A stretch of DNA of 64,000 bases from Euwallacea fornicatus (Eukaryota > Arthropoda > Insecta > Coleoptera > Curculionidae). The notes beneath the pieces are model-generated. The model was not told the DNA's origin. It searched no databases and saw nothing but the letters and a program-made list of their open reading frames with translations. The stretch lies in NCBI RefSeq assembly GCF_040115645.1, contig NC_089572.1, forward strand, positions 2,232,001-2,296,000, in the 5' to 3' direction. Positions 22,001 to 35,075 of this stretch are shown piece by piece. Positions within the stretch are counted from its first letter, which is position 1. Each line of letters begins with the position of its first letter. The translations under genes and the position numbers were made by a program.

Positions 22001-24981
22001 TGATAATATCAATTAAGCCAAAATGGTCCTCGATCATATTCGAAAACGGCCGTACAAACCCATTAAACTAACTCATAGTAATGCGGGAATAACAATTTGA
22101 GTGACGTCATACGAGGCCCGCGATCAGCTGAAATTTGCCGCCAAATTTCATTTTTGAGGTTACGTTAAGTACGCACGTGATCTGGAGACCTCATTGTAAT
22201 TTCACCGTTGGAAAAACCAGTCCAGCCGATGGGGAGCGAAAAGGTAAATACCTTCAACATGTTAAAGTGAATTCTAAGGGTACCCTGAGTTGGATTTGCG
22301 CCCTGGGATCCACGCCCAATGGGCCTAGCATAATTTTCAGGCCTTAAAAGTGACGTCCCACACATCGGCTATTTCGATCCAACTGGGGCTCCATTTCGTG
22401 TTTCAACTTAGGCCTATTGTATACTTAGTAAAACAAGCTGATTTCCCGTAGTATGTGTGTCGGTCCTTAAGTCCCCGAAAAATCATAAATTGTACATTAG
22501 CACCGGCGATCTTGGGCCGCATCTAGCGCCTTCGCGTTCGGCCCAAAGTCACTGACCTCGGTCGGGTTCTCAAGTATCAAGTCGACACGGTTTTAGGTGG
22601 GTTTTTGAAGTGTTCCACAAACAAATATCGAATCCGTGGGTCGAATCACCATTTTTACATTTGTTCCCTACCGATATCGTTGAAAGAATTAGATGTGCGC
22701 GTTGTTAAGTCGTGGAGCTACAATAAATAGCGTAACAATGTGATGTACGAATTCCAGTAGCGAATTCTACCAGAAATAACGCGCATGCAAAATATGGGTG
22801 GCAATAAAAAGGCAATAAACAGGCGGCCGTAACAGCGCTGAAAGTGGTTCTTCCAGTGGTACTGGTGAATCGAAATTCGCGCGAGATTGGTCACCGACCT
22901 TGCCTCCGGTGATTCGAGGCACTTCTTACGTTCGCTACAGCATTAAATGCTTCATGGGATCTAGGAAAGTACTTACAGACGCCCTGAATCCTGATGAGTG
23001 TTCAAAAACTTCACGGTTTTTTTAGTTCATCATGTAACAGCGTTGGGACGTTGTTCGCTCCATAGGGTATTTGACAAAATATGCCTTGTCAAAACGTATT
23101 CGTGGCGTGGGGAGATCTTCCCAGAATGCCCCCCGTTGGGATTCGTGTCCTATTTTTCCTTCGAACTGCTCTTTCTGAGGATTCCGATCTGAACTCTGAA
23201 ATTTCATTTCAGGACGCACCTCCTACTGATCTCTAGAGTCCTTAAAATTCGTACTCGACTCAACCATCAACCAGCCTGATCCTGACCTTTCGAATTATGA
23301 AACTTGAATTGTTAAGGCTTAAATCAAGTTTCGACCCGTTAAAAGTTCTTTCATTTGACGATTATTTCAGAGGTTCTAGCAGCTCCCATTCTGATGGTCT
23401 ACGCCGTGGAATTTCAGTCCCGAATCAAGATCCACCTATGAGACTCCGCTTATTACCTAGTTTTGACCTTTTATTCCGACTGTAAGAGCCTCGGAATTTC
23501 AAAATTTCTGGTCTCCGAATCTCCGAGTCCCAATCTAGCAGTGAACTCATTAGAATGTTCTGTAGAGAGTAATTTTTTGAGGGCACTTGTAAGTTCTGAA
23601 AGGATGCGAAGAACCCAATAACGAGTTTAGTATTATTTGTGCGTTCACTTTGAATCAATTCTCGACTCATCAAAAACTCTCTCTTGCGGGTTATTGAAAT
23701 GAATTCAAGAACCCGGTCTCAATTTTTACGGCTTTTTGATATAGTAAATTAAATTTCAAACGTTGGTATTTCGTGACCTAGTTACCCACCCATAAAGGTG
23801 GCAATTCCGAGAACTTTTAGCTCATATCGCATAAACTTGTCCCCAAGAAAAATCTGAAAGCGTAGGCATGTCATCTGCAGCTGGTGAAATTTATGCTGGC
23901 GCCAGCATTAAAATTCGACCATGAGTGGCCAGTTTCGTAACCTCTAAACCGCTTTAAACTATGAAACAGCAAAACCTCACCTGCGCTCTTCTTTGGTCGT
24001 ACGTCAGCGTAATGGTAACATGCCCTTCCTTGCCCTCTTCGATCTTGACCACCGTACTCTCGGCCAGCCTCAACGCAGGGTTTTTCTCTGCCGACTGCAC
24101 AAAGTCCTCAGTCCTCATGTCCTCGATCCTTTTCAACTCCCCGTTGCCCAGCTGCACTAGTTGCCCCTTTTGGAAATTGGCCGGTACGGTATTGTTGTTC
24201 AAATGCTTCCTTGGAGACCTCGGGGGTGAAGCCGTGCTCGCAACAAGACGCCTCCGGCCCTCCGGAGGCTTCTGCAGATCAAGCGGCATGGGCCGAGGCG
24301 AGTCTTCAGGCCTGATCAACAGACGATGCTTCATTGACCCCTCTTTCCCCGAGGGGACCTTGAAACTAGGGCTTTGCGGCAGAGGCGAATTGGGCACCGG
24401 AGAGTTCCTCTTCAACACCCCCCCAGTTGACTTTACCAACGATGTGGGGGGGTTGAAGGTCTCAGGATGAGGCGGAAGAAAGGTGGCGGTACTGCTAGCA
24501 GTAGGAGTAGCCGGCGAAAACATTTCTTGGGGGCTCAAGGGAGTGGGCGGGAAGGTGGGAGTTCGCAGCATGTAAGGTTGCGGACATATCGAAGGATACG
24601 GGAAGAGGCTATATTGGGGACTCGGAGGGAAGGGCCGGTAAGGCGAATAGGGTGATAACGGCTCCTCCTTTACATCCTCTTTTTGGTGGGTGAGGTTCAC
24701 TGGGAGGGAGGAAGGCGGTGGGGAGGGGTACTTGCCGATCCGGCCTCCGTTGGGATAAGAGGTGGGCACGCTGGGTACCCCATTGTAAGTTCTGCAACGT
24801 AAACGTTTGTTAGTTATTCACGGGGAAAAAGAACGGAACTTATGTAGTACCGTGTGGCCGGAGGCAGCAGCTTGGGATGAGGTCTTAAGAACACCTCAGC
24901 GGGCTGCTTTGGAGGGTTCCGGCTCCACGGTTCAGAGTATGTCATGTAGGGCAGTCGTCCTTCTACTCCGGCGGAAATCAT
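19007..24981 (-). CDS. ATXN1: Ataxin-1 homologue with AXH domain
   Basis: Nuclear transcriptional co-repressor family; in other animals ataxin-1 acts with Capicua through the AXH domain. Minus-strand coding exons are 24981-24851, 24791-23981, 20030-19917 and 19405-19007, in phase, giving 484 residues. Residues 1-240 are Pro/Ser-rich. The AXH domain spans about 245-365 (GQLVQLGNGELKRIEDM, RTEDFVQSAE, VDSTPDHPYFVMGHGWASC, VGDVMVSLAPRE). The C-terminus has SRKRRWSAPD (serine 466), matching the vertebrate NLS, 14-3-3 and U2AF65-binding motif around human S776, and then KRSRVE. No polyglutamine run is present. The start is the first ATG after an in-frame TAA; a good acceptor (TTGTTCCAG) just upstream (25008-25010) shows that a 5' UTR exon lies further upstream. 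The 3.9-kb intron 20031-23980 splits the AXH domain. Confidence 0.93.
20031..23980 (-). other. Large AXH-splitting intron of the ataxin-1 gene
   Basis: No gene-like frame is found inside. It contains AT-rich DNA and, near 23.2-23.7 kb, degenerate stretches rich in AATTTC, CGAATT and CTGAA words that recur loosely at 33.5, 47.7 and 54.6 kb. It ends in a normal acceptor (TTGTTGCAG) and begins with CAG|GTGAGG. Confidence 0.6.
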
Positions 24982-25007
24982 CGGCCCGACGGCCTTTTAC
25001 AGCCTTC

Positions 25008-26826
25008 CTGGAACAAAACGACTACGTACAGTAGAACTTGGTTAATGCGAACGTGCTTAATACGAGATCACGGTCACAACGTCCAGTCCATCCCGTTTCC
25101 TTATTAATCCCGTCAAGTTTATACGAAATACAATGGACCCGACGCAACGAGCGATCGTTTACAGCGAGCAGGTTTGCGTGTCCCGTGAGCGTTCGCATTA
25201 AGCGAGTTGTGCCGTGTTTACACTTCAGAACGTTTCGGTGAGCGCGGCGCTCAGATGTGGCTCGAGAAGTTTCTGGAATATTCTAGATTCGTTCGCTCCG
25301 GCTATATTTAATTGAGGTATAAAGTTAATAAAAATAAATTGGAACTGCAACACTGTTTTCGCAGTCTGACATTTGGTTTTTACGTAAATGGATATGTGTA
25401 TTCAAATTCAAAGAATAATTGTTACTGGCGATTAATCGACTCGCACCTACGCTGCGCTATTGCGATGTAGTCGATGAGATGTATAATTTTATTGTGTTGC
25501 GTAACGTTACTCACTCAGCTTTTTGTTTCCAGGGCTGATGAAACGACACTAAAAATCACACAAACAACGCGCGTATTGTTTTAAGGGACCATTCATGTGG
25601 GTAATTGTCGTTAACCAGGGGAATTCGGCCTTGGCAACGAGAAATCATATGATTACTCATGTTCACGTTATAAATACATATCATAATATAATAATAATAT
25701 ATCAGATTGGACGAGGAACGCGCGTATACATTGGAAATAACCGAGAAACTCAGGACCGGATCCGAGAAATCCCCGCTGGGAAACGCGAAACTGCGCGACT
25801 CGAAATAAGTGAACCGAAATCGTTCGTTTTTAAGCCCAAAGATGGCGATTAGGCGCGAATCGAGGATAAGTTCCTGCCCCGAACTCTGTCAAATAAGTTT
25901 ATGTCAAATGACGTAAGTTCATCCGGCATGAACGCAAGCGCCGGCAGACGTTAAATTGGCGCTCGAAGCGTGACATTGACATCGCGCATTTAAATTATTA
26001 TTTTTTTTTTAATTTGGCGCCACTTTTCTGCTCGTATAAATCTATGGGTCAACCACACCTTCGACGTGCGGTTGTGCCCATTATGATAATTGCGGATGTT
26101 GACATTTAGAGAGGTAGGTAAGCGGCATGTTTGGGTCATGTAATGGCCTCACGTCCGGTCCTGTAACCGCTCGAAAACGTACGAAATCAGCGAACCCATC
26201 ATCGTGAGCGCGTTTTAACGCGCATCAAATGTTACATTGTTCTTTCTTCAATAAATAATGTTTATTATGGTAATTGACACAATTCATGTGGGATGTCTAT
26301 TGTTTTGCCGCGTGGGACGCTTTTATTTCGGTCGGCAGAGATAAGCTCATCGGAGCGTCGGTTTTTAATAACGCGCTGCTGCTGCCCCTTACGGCCGTGG
26401 TACGTACCACTTGACAAAGGAACGACACAATTGCAAGTTTCGATTTGTTAATGGTCGGGAATTTGCTGATATGCTTTCGTTGGGTAAGGTTAGGCGGCGT
26501 AACCTTCGCCTTGTACTCGAGGCACGTTCGGTTTGATCGTGGAGGCAGCCATGTTGCCGCAATTGCAGTTTTAAGTCCAAGAATCTCGAAACGTACTTAT
26601 TTTCACGAGTTTTGACACATTTTGACAGCAAGCGCTGATCCATGAATTAGGTCGGTTTAGATTAGTCCCAAGTCGGGGAACTATTTTCAACGCTTATTTT
26701 CCATTCGGGATCTTGAGAGTCTTTTAAAAGTGATTTTCGACCCCGACAAATATCTGAAGTTTCATTACTTTTCAGGCTTTTATGTCTCTGTTTTCATGAT
26801 GAAGCACTTAATTTCATATTCCATAA
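25008..26826. other. 5' flank or 5' intron of the ataxin-1 gene
   Basis: No coding signal is recognised. Because the coding exon is preceded by a splice acceptor at 25008-25010, this is probably the 3' part of a long 5' UTR intron on the minus strand. AAAGATGGCG occurs at about 25840. Confidence 0.4.
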
Positions 26827-27890
26827 CGTATTTCAAGCCGGTTTCAAAATTCACGCCAAATTTAACTCCAAGCTGACTCATATTTAATCTAAGTTTGTTT
26901 TTGTTACAGACCTCTTCGAGTCTTACGTAGGACCCACTTTGAGTATTTTACTAAACGACTCATATCTAATCCAAGTTGTCATTTGTTGCAGGTTCCTTCA
27001 ACTCTGACGTAGGAGCCACTTCGAGTGTCTTACTAAATGACGCATATCTATTCCAAGTTGTCACTTGTTGCAGGTTCCTTCAACTCTGACGTAGGAGCCA
27101 CTTCGAGTGTCTTACTAAATGACGCATATCTATTCCAAGTTGTCACTTGTTGCAGGTTCCTTCAGCTCTGACGTAGGAGCCACTTCGAGTGTCTTACTAA
27201 ATGACGCATATCTATTCCAAGTTGTCACTTGTTGCAGGTTCCTTCAGCTCTGACGTAGGAGCCACTTCGAGTGTCTTACTAAATGACGCATATCTATTCC
27301 AAGTTGTCACTTGTTGCAGGTTCCTTCAGCTCTGACGTAGGAGCCACTTCGAGTGTCTTACTAAATGACGCATATCTATTCCAAGTTGTCATTTGTTGCA
27401 GGTTCCTTCAACTCTGACGTAGGAGCCACTTCGAGTGTCTTACTAAATGACGCATATCTATTCCAAGTTGTCACTTGTTGCAGGTTCCTTCAGCTCTGAC
27501 GTAGGAGCCACTTCGAGTGTCTTACTAAATGACGCATATCTATTCCAAGTTGTCATTTGTTGCAGGTTCCTTCAACTCTGACGTAGGAGCCACTTCGAGT
27601 GTCTTACTAAATGACGCATATCTATTCCAAGTTGTCACTTGTTGCAGGTTCCTTCAGCTCTGAAGTAGGAATCACTTCAAGTGTTTTTCCAAACGACTCA
27701 TACCTAATCAAAGTTTTCATTTGTTGCACGTTCCTTCAGCTCTCGCATTAGAGCACGTTCAAAGTTTCCATCAAGTGATTCATACCTAATCCAAGTTGGT
27801 CTTTGTTTCGGGTTCCGTGTGGTCTCGGATAGGATAGGAGCCGATTTCCATATGACGTAGTCGTCAATAATGATAGGGTCCCCGTCTCTT
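26827..27890. repeat. 82-bp tandem repeat array
   Basis: Units beginning GGTTCCTTCA start at 26991, 27073, 27155, 27237, 27319, 27401, 27483, 27565 and 27647, exactly 82 bp apart. The first eight are almost identical. Decayed units flank them at about 26827, 26909, 27729 and 27811, with fainter echoes to about 28150. Each unit contains TCTGACGTAGGAGCCACTTC, then AATGACGCATATC. Two linked variants alternate: CAACTCT or CAGCTCT, and CACTTG or CATTTG. It has no coding capacity, since 82 is not a multiple of three and frames are broken. Confidence 0.97.
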
Positions 27891-28288
27891 TTGGAACACT
27901 TTCCGCGTACAATTCGGACGTTTTGTGTGGAGACTCGCAGTTCATTAGATGTGTACATGTGGGAGCCACTTTTTATGATTTTATAGCATCAATGAAAATT
28001 GGCAATGAGACAGCTTTTCTATATTTTCCAGTCAGTTATAACATCGTTTTGGCTTGACGTGAGGTACTTTTTCGTATCATTTTGGTGTTTGTGCGAAGAG
28101 TTAAAGTTCGACAAAGTGCCCTTTCTTCCGGATCCTTTCATGTCGCACGTAGGACTCGGCGCAGAAGTCCTGGGAAAACTTCACGCAGGAGTCAGTTTTT
28201 AATTTTTAATTTTGAGAAACCTTTTTGATACGTTCTTTGTGTTTAGGCTCCACGTTCCATTTATCACGACTTTTACCCGCTCCACGAG

Positions 28289-28323
28289 GAGATGTTGCCA
28301 TTCTGCGCGAGTGGCAACATCTC
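28289..28323. repeat. Perfect 12-bp inverted repeat
   Basis: GAGATGTTGCCA (28289-28300) and TGGCAACATCTC (28312-28323) are exact reverse complements around an 11-nt loop. The arms carry the GTTGCC/GGCAAC word that is over-represented in this part of the window. Confidence 0.85.
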
Positions 28324-30099
28324 GCATACTTCTGCTTTAAAAAATTAAAAAAAAAAAAAAAACAAAATCCTGCGACTTTTCGCCATCTTGACACTTCTTC
28401 GGCGCGTAATTCAATTTCATATCGGCGACGCGTTGATTACGCGCACCGTTCGGGAACTACATTGTTGCATTTCAGGCGGTTTTCATTAACACATCAATTA
28501 TCCGGTTAGATTTCCACCGTAAACGGAAAACAATAATCAGCCGTTACGCAAATCGAGATAATAATAAAAGACCCAGCAATGAATAGTAGATTTAATAGTA
28601 AACAGAAACACCTGTGCCCGTGCACACTATTAATACGTATCTATTTTATATTGCGTAACGCCTCTCAGGGCCGTATCCCACCCATTTTGTGGCAATTCCT
28701 TACTGCACCCCCTCGAAGAGCCGCGTTCGACTAATGAGGCTGGTGGCAATTTCCCAGAGAGTGATTAAGGGACACCCGATTGTTTTAAATGGTAAGATAA
28801 GTGCTGACGAGAAGCTGCAACGGCCCTGGAACTGCACGTTTAATTATTATTCATTAAAATAATGTGGAGTATGCAATTAGTTTTCGGTTACACAATGTGA
28901 TACTTATCGAGCACTGCTGCTGCTGCGATTGCATATATTATTAGCGCATGCATAAACTACGCACCCTATCGGCCATTTTTTTTTTTTCTTACTTTTTTTT
29001 CCAATTTATCTGTAATACCAGCGAAGCACTAACCTGTCGCAGCTAGCGTCTCTATGGTGTTAAAGCTCCAGAACAACCATTCGCGCTGCTGCCGTAGAGT
29101 AACTACTATTGCACAACGACCGCGGATACTACCGTGATACGCACCACCAACACCAATACGTCATCATCCTTTACGTAGGCCTAACCGCGAAGTACTACGT
29201 ATACTACCGCGACCACGGAACCAAAAGACTCGGGTACGACCGGTCGGAGTGGGAGGGCCGCCGGTCGCGAGATGTGATACTTCCAAGAATTCGACAATAG
29301 AACCACTTCAGGGCCCGTAATGGGTCTCTCGAGATAACAATGGGTCCACGGTCATGTTTATGGTGCTCTTTTTGTGTACGTCGAATCTCGGAACGATGGA
29401 CTAGTCCCCAGATTGGCAGCACCCCCGAAAGTCGCAGCGGCAAGGGGAGGATGATTCGGTACCACCATAGATCGGGTTTGCATTTGAACGGGGTGTTGTA
29501 TGGGAAATTAGCTGAAGTGTTAGCCGTATGAGGGTGAAAGTAAAAAATCACTGTGCAAATTGCACAGTTGCGGGTGCAACATTTAGGGGTGATAAAACTG
29601 TCTTTATTTTAGGATCGAACTGCGTCTTTTCTCTGCGCGCCCCGAGTTTCGGTTGTTAACACTGAAATTTTTTGATCATTGATCATCATGATTTTAAACT
29701 CTGTTCGGTTATTTAGAACTGATTCTTGAACGATCCCAACGGAATTGCTTTTCTTCTGAAAGGAATTTCACTTGTGACCCCGTAGGGTTGAATAGTTTTT
29801 ATCGTCAAATCAAACTGCGACCATTCTCCCGCTTTCTACATTCTTAATTTTGACCATGAAGGCAAGAACTAGTTTCACAATGCTGCATTACGCAGTCATT
29901 AGGCTAGAAATTCTAGCTGCATAGGCAGGACTTCGGGGCGGTTTGGTTCATGCGGTGCTCCGTTTTCCTACTCGACCAATATCATTTTTCCCTAGCTCGA
30001 AGCCCCTAATTTTAACTAAACTCAGAAGAGAAGTTCCTGTCAAAAGTACTATGTTCGGAGTTGTTAACCTTCAAGTTTGTTGTTTGTCCCTTATTCCGG

Positions 30100-30530
30100 T
30101 TGGGGACCTCCCATCAAAAAGAGTACATTTTGACAGCACATTTTGGAAGTGTCTATAACCACGAATGTCAAAATTTGACAACTGCATTTTTACCTTGTCT
30201 AATAGAGAACTTTGACAATTACTTGTTTTATCCCATTTGTCAAAGTCAAATCCTAATACTTTGAACAAATTTTTACTTGCGAGCTTGCCCGTTCTTAACG
30301 TTATTTTCATTAAATTGTGACTTTCAAAGTATATTTAAGAACGCCCAATAGATTCTCAGAATACGTCCCCAAAAATCTGTTTTGATTGATTTCTTTGGAA
30401 ATTGAGAATTGCGATTTCGCAAAACTTTGTCTTCTCAGAGACGTCACTAATTTGACACAATTGGCAAATGTCAAATAAATAGTGAAGTGTGATGGACTTT
30501 AGTTCACCCTCAGGCTGTGTTGACAATTTC
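30100..30530. promoter_or_regulatory. Cluster of TGTCAAA/TTTGACA sites
   Basis: At least six copies of TTTGACA or TGTCAAA, or near copies, fall in about 430 bp (near 30128, 30166, 30174, 30211, 30237, 30448 and 30467). One pair forms the palindrome TGTCAAA-A-TTTGACA at 30166-30180. The core TGTCA/TGACA is the known site of TALE homeodomain factors (TGIF/achi-vis, MEIS/hth). Function as an enhancer is inference. Confidence 0.4.
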
Positions 30531-31639
30531 CGATTTGGACGGCTTTTTGTGTGTAAATTGTGCAAAATTCTCGCCTTTTTTCAAATACCGGATTTACCCT
30601 GAGGAACTTCTCTAACAAATTCATGAACTTCTTCCAATTCCTTTGTTTTTAAGGTTTTAAAGGTAACGATGCCCACATTGATGTTCTTGAGTGCAGTTAA
30701 ACAGTGGCTGCGAATTTACGGCAAAAATGTGCATTTCAATTTTATATTCAGAGATAAATAAATCGCGCCAGTGCGTACGTGATAGTTAGATGTTTACGCA
30801 TTTATTGGTCCGCAGATAACAATTCACGATCGCAATTTGGCGGTGCTCAATTGTGGTTTAATCCGGACCACGTTATGGAATTTTCAATACCAAGTGACTG
30901 TGCGAATTTCGTGGCCCGTCACGAGATTCTTAATAAACACCAAAAAAAATCACATCGACAACACTGTTCTGTAGTATGAGGTAATGTTGTCAGATTTGAA
31001 CTTTAGCCTAGTTTTGGGCGGCAATCAGGGCACTTGTTGCAGCCGCTTTCAAAAGTGCCAACGAGATTATGATAAATTTTCACGGTTGCCATAGTTTCTA
31101 CGTGTGACATCCGACTTTACAATTGACAGTTCAGCACTGATGACAATTGATTAATGCAAAAACGTAGCAACCTGCAACGGCGCATGATCTCGCAGTGGTC
31201 CTGTCATGTCAAATGAACGTTGTCAGGTATTAACTGACATTAAGTACCAAACCGCGCGTTCATTTTCAGGGTGTCCGATTTGAACACGTTTTTTTTTACA
31301 GCTTACCTTGCATATTTTACATTAAGTCAAGGAAGCTAATTGCGGATGTACATTCGCAATTGGGTTCCTCGAGCAGGTGTGAACAAGTTTCGAGCCAAAA
31401 ACAATTTCGTCAAGGTTACCCTCAATGGGTCAGTTTTTGTTTTACGACATGGCACAGCTTCGTACGTTTTTCCCCAATAAAAGTTTACTACAATACCATT
31501 TTCATGCTCTTGGGAACCATCACAAAGCGGCGGAACCGCAAAATTGCCGCAACCCACCCACTTTCAAAAGCGGGCAATAATGATTGCTAACGTCCTTTAA
31601 ATGACAATTGGTCTCGGTTTCGTAAGAGTTAGTTTCGCA

Positions 31640-32240
31640 ACTAATTGAGCGTGATCAAACTAACATACATATCACCTGGACGAGTGCCACCCCCAGGTGG
31701 CGGCGGCGTATCACACCCCGGCCGCCACAACCTTGGCTCGAAAATCAATTCAGCCTTGCCTAATGCGGTCGCTATGGCAACAGCGCCCATTCATCCCAGT
31801 CGCGCCGCCCCCGGACGACGTACAACCGCCGCTCCCGCGCTGTTGCCACGGCTACCCTGTCCGCGGGGGTTATTTTTACCCCACCCGGGGTCGTACACGA
31901 GGCACTTGTTTGTTTTTACGCGGAATTTGATAATTCGACCTTGATCATGACGCGAAATAAGTCAGGCCATATTGACCCGCCGACCACGCCACCCCCCGAA
32001 TTATGTTCTACAATTTACTATCCCTATACGTGCAGAACAGGGTGAACATTTCGGCCCCTGTGCGGGAGTAAAGAAAGAAAGGGAGAAAGGGAGCGTTTCA
32101 TTCATGCCGCCTGCCTTTATCCAGAGCTGCGGTTTTTGGGGCCCCCGAGCCTCCGCGATGATAATGTGGGGTGGGTTCGAGAGGGAGCGGGGGGAGGTGG
32201 GGGGGGGGGGGGGGGGGACGTTGCAATCGCTGTAGGAACT
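31640..32240. other. GC-rich segment with a 19-G run
   Basis: This block is much more GC-rich than its surroundings (for example GGCGGCGGCG and CGCCGCCCCCGG around 31700-31870). It ends in a purine-rich stretch with 19 consecutive G at 32199-32217. Open frames on both strands reflect composition, not coding. It could be a promoter-like or G-quadruplex-prone region upstream of the ataxin-1 gene. Confidence 0.5.
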
Positions 32241-34251
32241 GAATGGAAACACCGTTCTTATCGATCGCCCGCTGTGTTAATAGTTGCCACGTGCGGATGA
32301 GAGAGAAAACTAGAGCTAATTTGAATTAAACTACGGGCACGTGTCTTCACCCTTCTGAGCCCTCCGCAATAGTTCGAGGATGCTCACTGCCTCGGGCGAC
32401 AATAGACGTCAATTGGCGTTGGCCCCACCCAAAGACAGTGTCAATGACACTCTTATTATTATTCCGCCAAAGCGATTAATAAACAATGTAATAATTGGAA
32501 TAGTTTTATGGACGGGTGCGTTTAAAGGCGTCACGAGAAACTGATGGTAACCTGTTGGCCAAATGGAACGGGATTCACCCAAATCCAATCAGTGAAAAGA
32601 GGGAAAACTCTTTCGGATTTATATCGTTTTTAGACTAATTTCCTGGTGATCAGGCACCGACCACACGACTTTCCCTCAATAAAATGCCAAATTTCATTCT
32701 AAAAATTCCTGGGTCCGTTCCATTTAGCCATCAGTTTAGTATCCCATCACGATCGGCCGTCTAACAATGCCAGAAAAGTTGTTTTTCAAGAGCCGCACGT
32801 TTGGGGATAGTCTCAAGGTGAGCGCCAACAGAGCCGGCTTCCCCCCTCCGACCGCAGACCATTAAATTAAAACTCCGGTCCTGTGCACTGGCCATAGCTC
32901 AATCACCTTACACAATATAGCAATTTTCCGGTGGCCTGCAAAAAGGCCCGCAGATAATTAGCATGCCGCAAAAGCCCCAGGACTTCTCCCACGTAAGCGG
33001 GTATGCAAATGTACGGGGTGTCACGAGATAGAGGTTCCCATAAGGGGCCCCAGATCTGAATTCGCCCCTGGGGAAAAATTTGCTGCAAATTCGGCTCATC
33101 TCCTTTGCATTCTCGGAATGCACGCGCTCGTCCATTGTTTCCCGTCAAGGCCACGTCGGAATTAATTCTATCGGTTTGCGTGCGAGAATGGACGTATTGT
33201 GTCCCCCCCAGACTCACGGGGGCCACCATCTGAATGCCAATATATAGATCTTATAGTTAACACCATACCCCCCCCCCTTCGCCCCTCCCCCCTCCGCCCT
33301 AGCCCCGGGCCTCGAAATAGGTACAGAACGAATGGTAAAAGTCCAGAAATATATAGGGTGTTTCACTGGTTTTGGGAAAGAGTGTTGCGTATTTCGCAAA
33401 TAGTAAAGTGCGGACAGTGTCGTAACCCAAGGAATTTCGATACACATCTAAAGTAAATCTCAAAGTAGATTCGAATCTTCTAGGCCTAGTGCGTTAAAAA
33501 ACGCTGAAAAATACGAGGTATCCATTAAAAAACCTCGTTTTAATTCCCTAAACTCTGGAGGCCATTAATACTTCGAATAGAACTCGGAAATTTCACAGAT
33601 TTGAAAACTTCTCAAACCTTCTGGGAAATTTACTGAGAGACATTTCTTCATTTCGGTAGATTTCAAATAATTGAAAATCTACCGGGTCTTCCGCGCGAAA
33701 AGTCGAATTTTGTGTTGCCATATGTCGATGCTGCTCTTACGCCAAGAGAACGAGTGAAAGATACTTCTACCTCTTAAGGTGACGCATTTGTCGGTTTCAG
33801 TAGATTTCACGGTTCGGAAAATGTACAGTGCTGAGCATTCGTCAATAAATTAAGAAGCATTAAAAATGCACTGGGAGTTCCATATGGAAAAATACTTTTT
33901 AATAATACACACGCATGCATCCTCGTATACGTACATACAAGTGTTCCCAGATTGAGTAGGTTTAAAAATGTATCAAATAGCCATATGAGTAAATTCAAGT
34001 CGCCCACGAACTTGCAGGAACGCAGCTAGCTCAGACCTTCTAACCCTTTTCAGCCCGAAACCACCCTACAGATCCTGCCCCAAGTAGCGAACGAGATGTT
34101 CAAGGGCAGGGTTCGCCATGCAACTTCAACTGACCGTTGTCCGCCATTATGCTAATAAGATGAGTCACTACTGCCATATTCGCATATCCTGCGGTTAATT
34201 GTCGCTGCTCCTGCCGAGGCGTAATTACATTAATAAGCTAGTTCACTGAAC

Positions 34252-34299
<48 letters not shown>
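34252..34299. repeat. (CAT)16 microsatellite
   Basis: Sixteen perfect CAT units. It is followed within 55 bp by a GGA/GAA-rich tract at about 34353-34383. Confidence 0.98.
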
Positions 34300-34352
34300 G
34301 AATCACGTGGGCCCTTAAGTGCTCCTCATTGACGTCCGTGCAATCGGCCATC

Positions 34353-34383
34353 GGGAGGAGGAAGAGGAGGAGGAGGAGGAGGA
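34353..34383. repeat. GGA-rich microsatellite
   Basis: Imperfect repeat of GGA with one GAA interruption, about 30 bp, purine only on the plus strand. Confidence 0.9.
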
Positions 34384-35075
34384 TAAAATCTTTTGTGTAC
34401 TATATCGTGACTCGGCATACTCCATCACCGGCTGTTTTTATCTAACACATAGAACAGCTCGACCAGGAGCCGATCAATAGAATGCGAATGTTCATTCAGT
34501 CGCGGCGGAATGTGCGATCGATCGTCATCATCGCAATGCCATTTGCACAGTCAATTATTGAACATGCTGGTGCATGTTCATTAAGGTAATACTCGTTTAA
34601 GGAAACTCGTTTTATTGACGAACACTACCTACGTTGCTGGCTCGATAAGTCTATTCAAAGTGAATGCATTTGTTGGACGTGTCGTTACGCATCAATGAGG
34701 AAGAAACTCTACGATAAGAAACGTTTTCTTCAAAGTTTGTAAGAGCAAAAATTACCCTTATGACGCAAAAAATGTCCACGAAGCCCGCTCGCCAACCAGA
34801 TCTGACCCTGTGCGATTTTCAATCAGCGACAGCATTCCTTTTACTATCTACCGGTTACGACGTGAGTAAACTTCTATTAATAACCGGGCACTCACTCGTA
34901 CCTAGTGCAAGTGACGTCCTAGCTTCCACGGTGTGACCGCAGCCTTAGCCTACAATACTGGGGAAATAGGCTTATTTGAACTTAATGAAAACACTCCTGC
35001 CGCCACACGCAAATTATAGTGTGTAGTCGAAAATTTCATAACCTTGACATTGGAGTAATGGATGAAAGCGCTCAC

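Noticed and set aside
23961..24655. Long plus-strand frames (169 and 62 residues) opposite the ataxin-1 exon 2
   Set aside because: They are antisense shadows of a GC-rich coding exon whose minus-strand product is clearly conserved.
26900..27800. The 82-bp array as a CRISPR array
   Set aside because: Units abut without unique spacers, the host is an animal and no cas genes exist. It is a minisatellite.
31645..32252. Pro/Gly-rich frames on both strands at 31.6-32.3 kb
   Set aside because: They reflect GC-rich and poly-G composition. Opposite strands are equally open.
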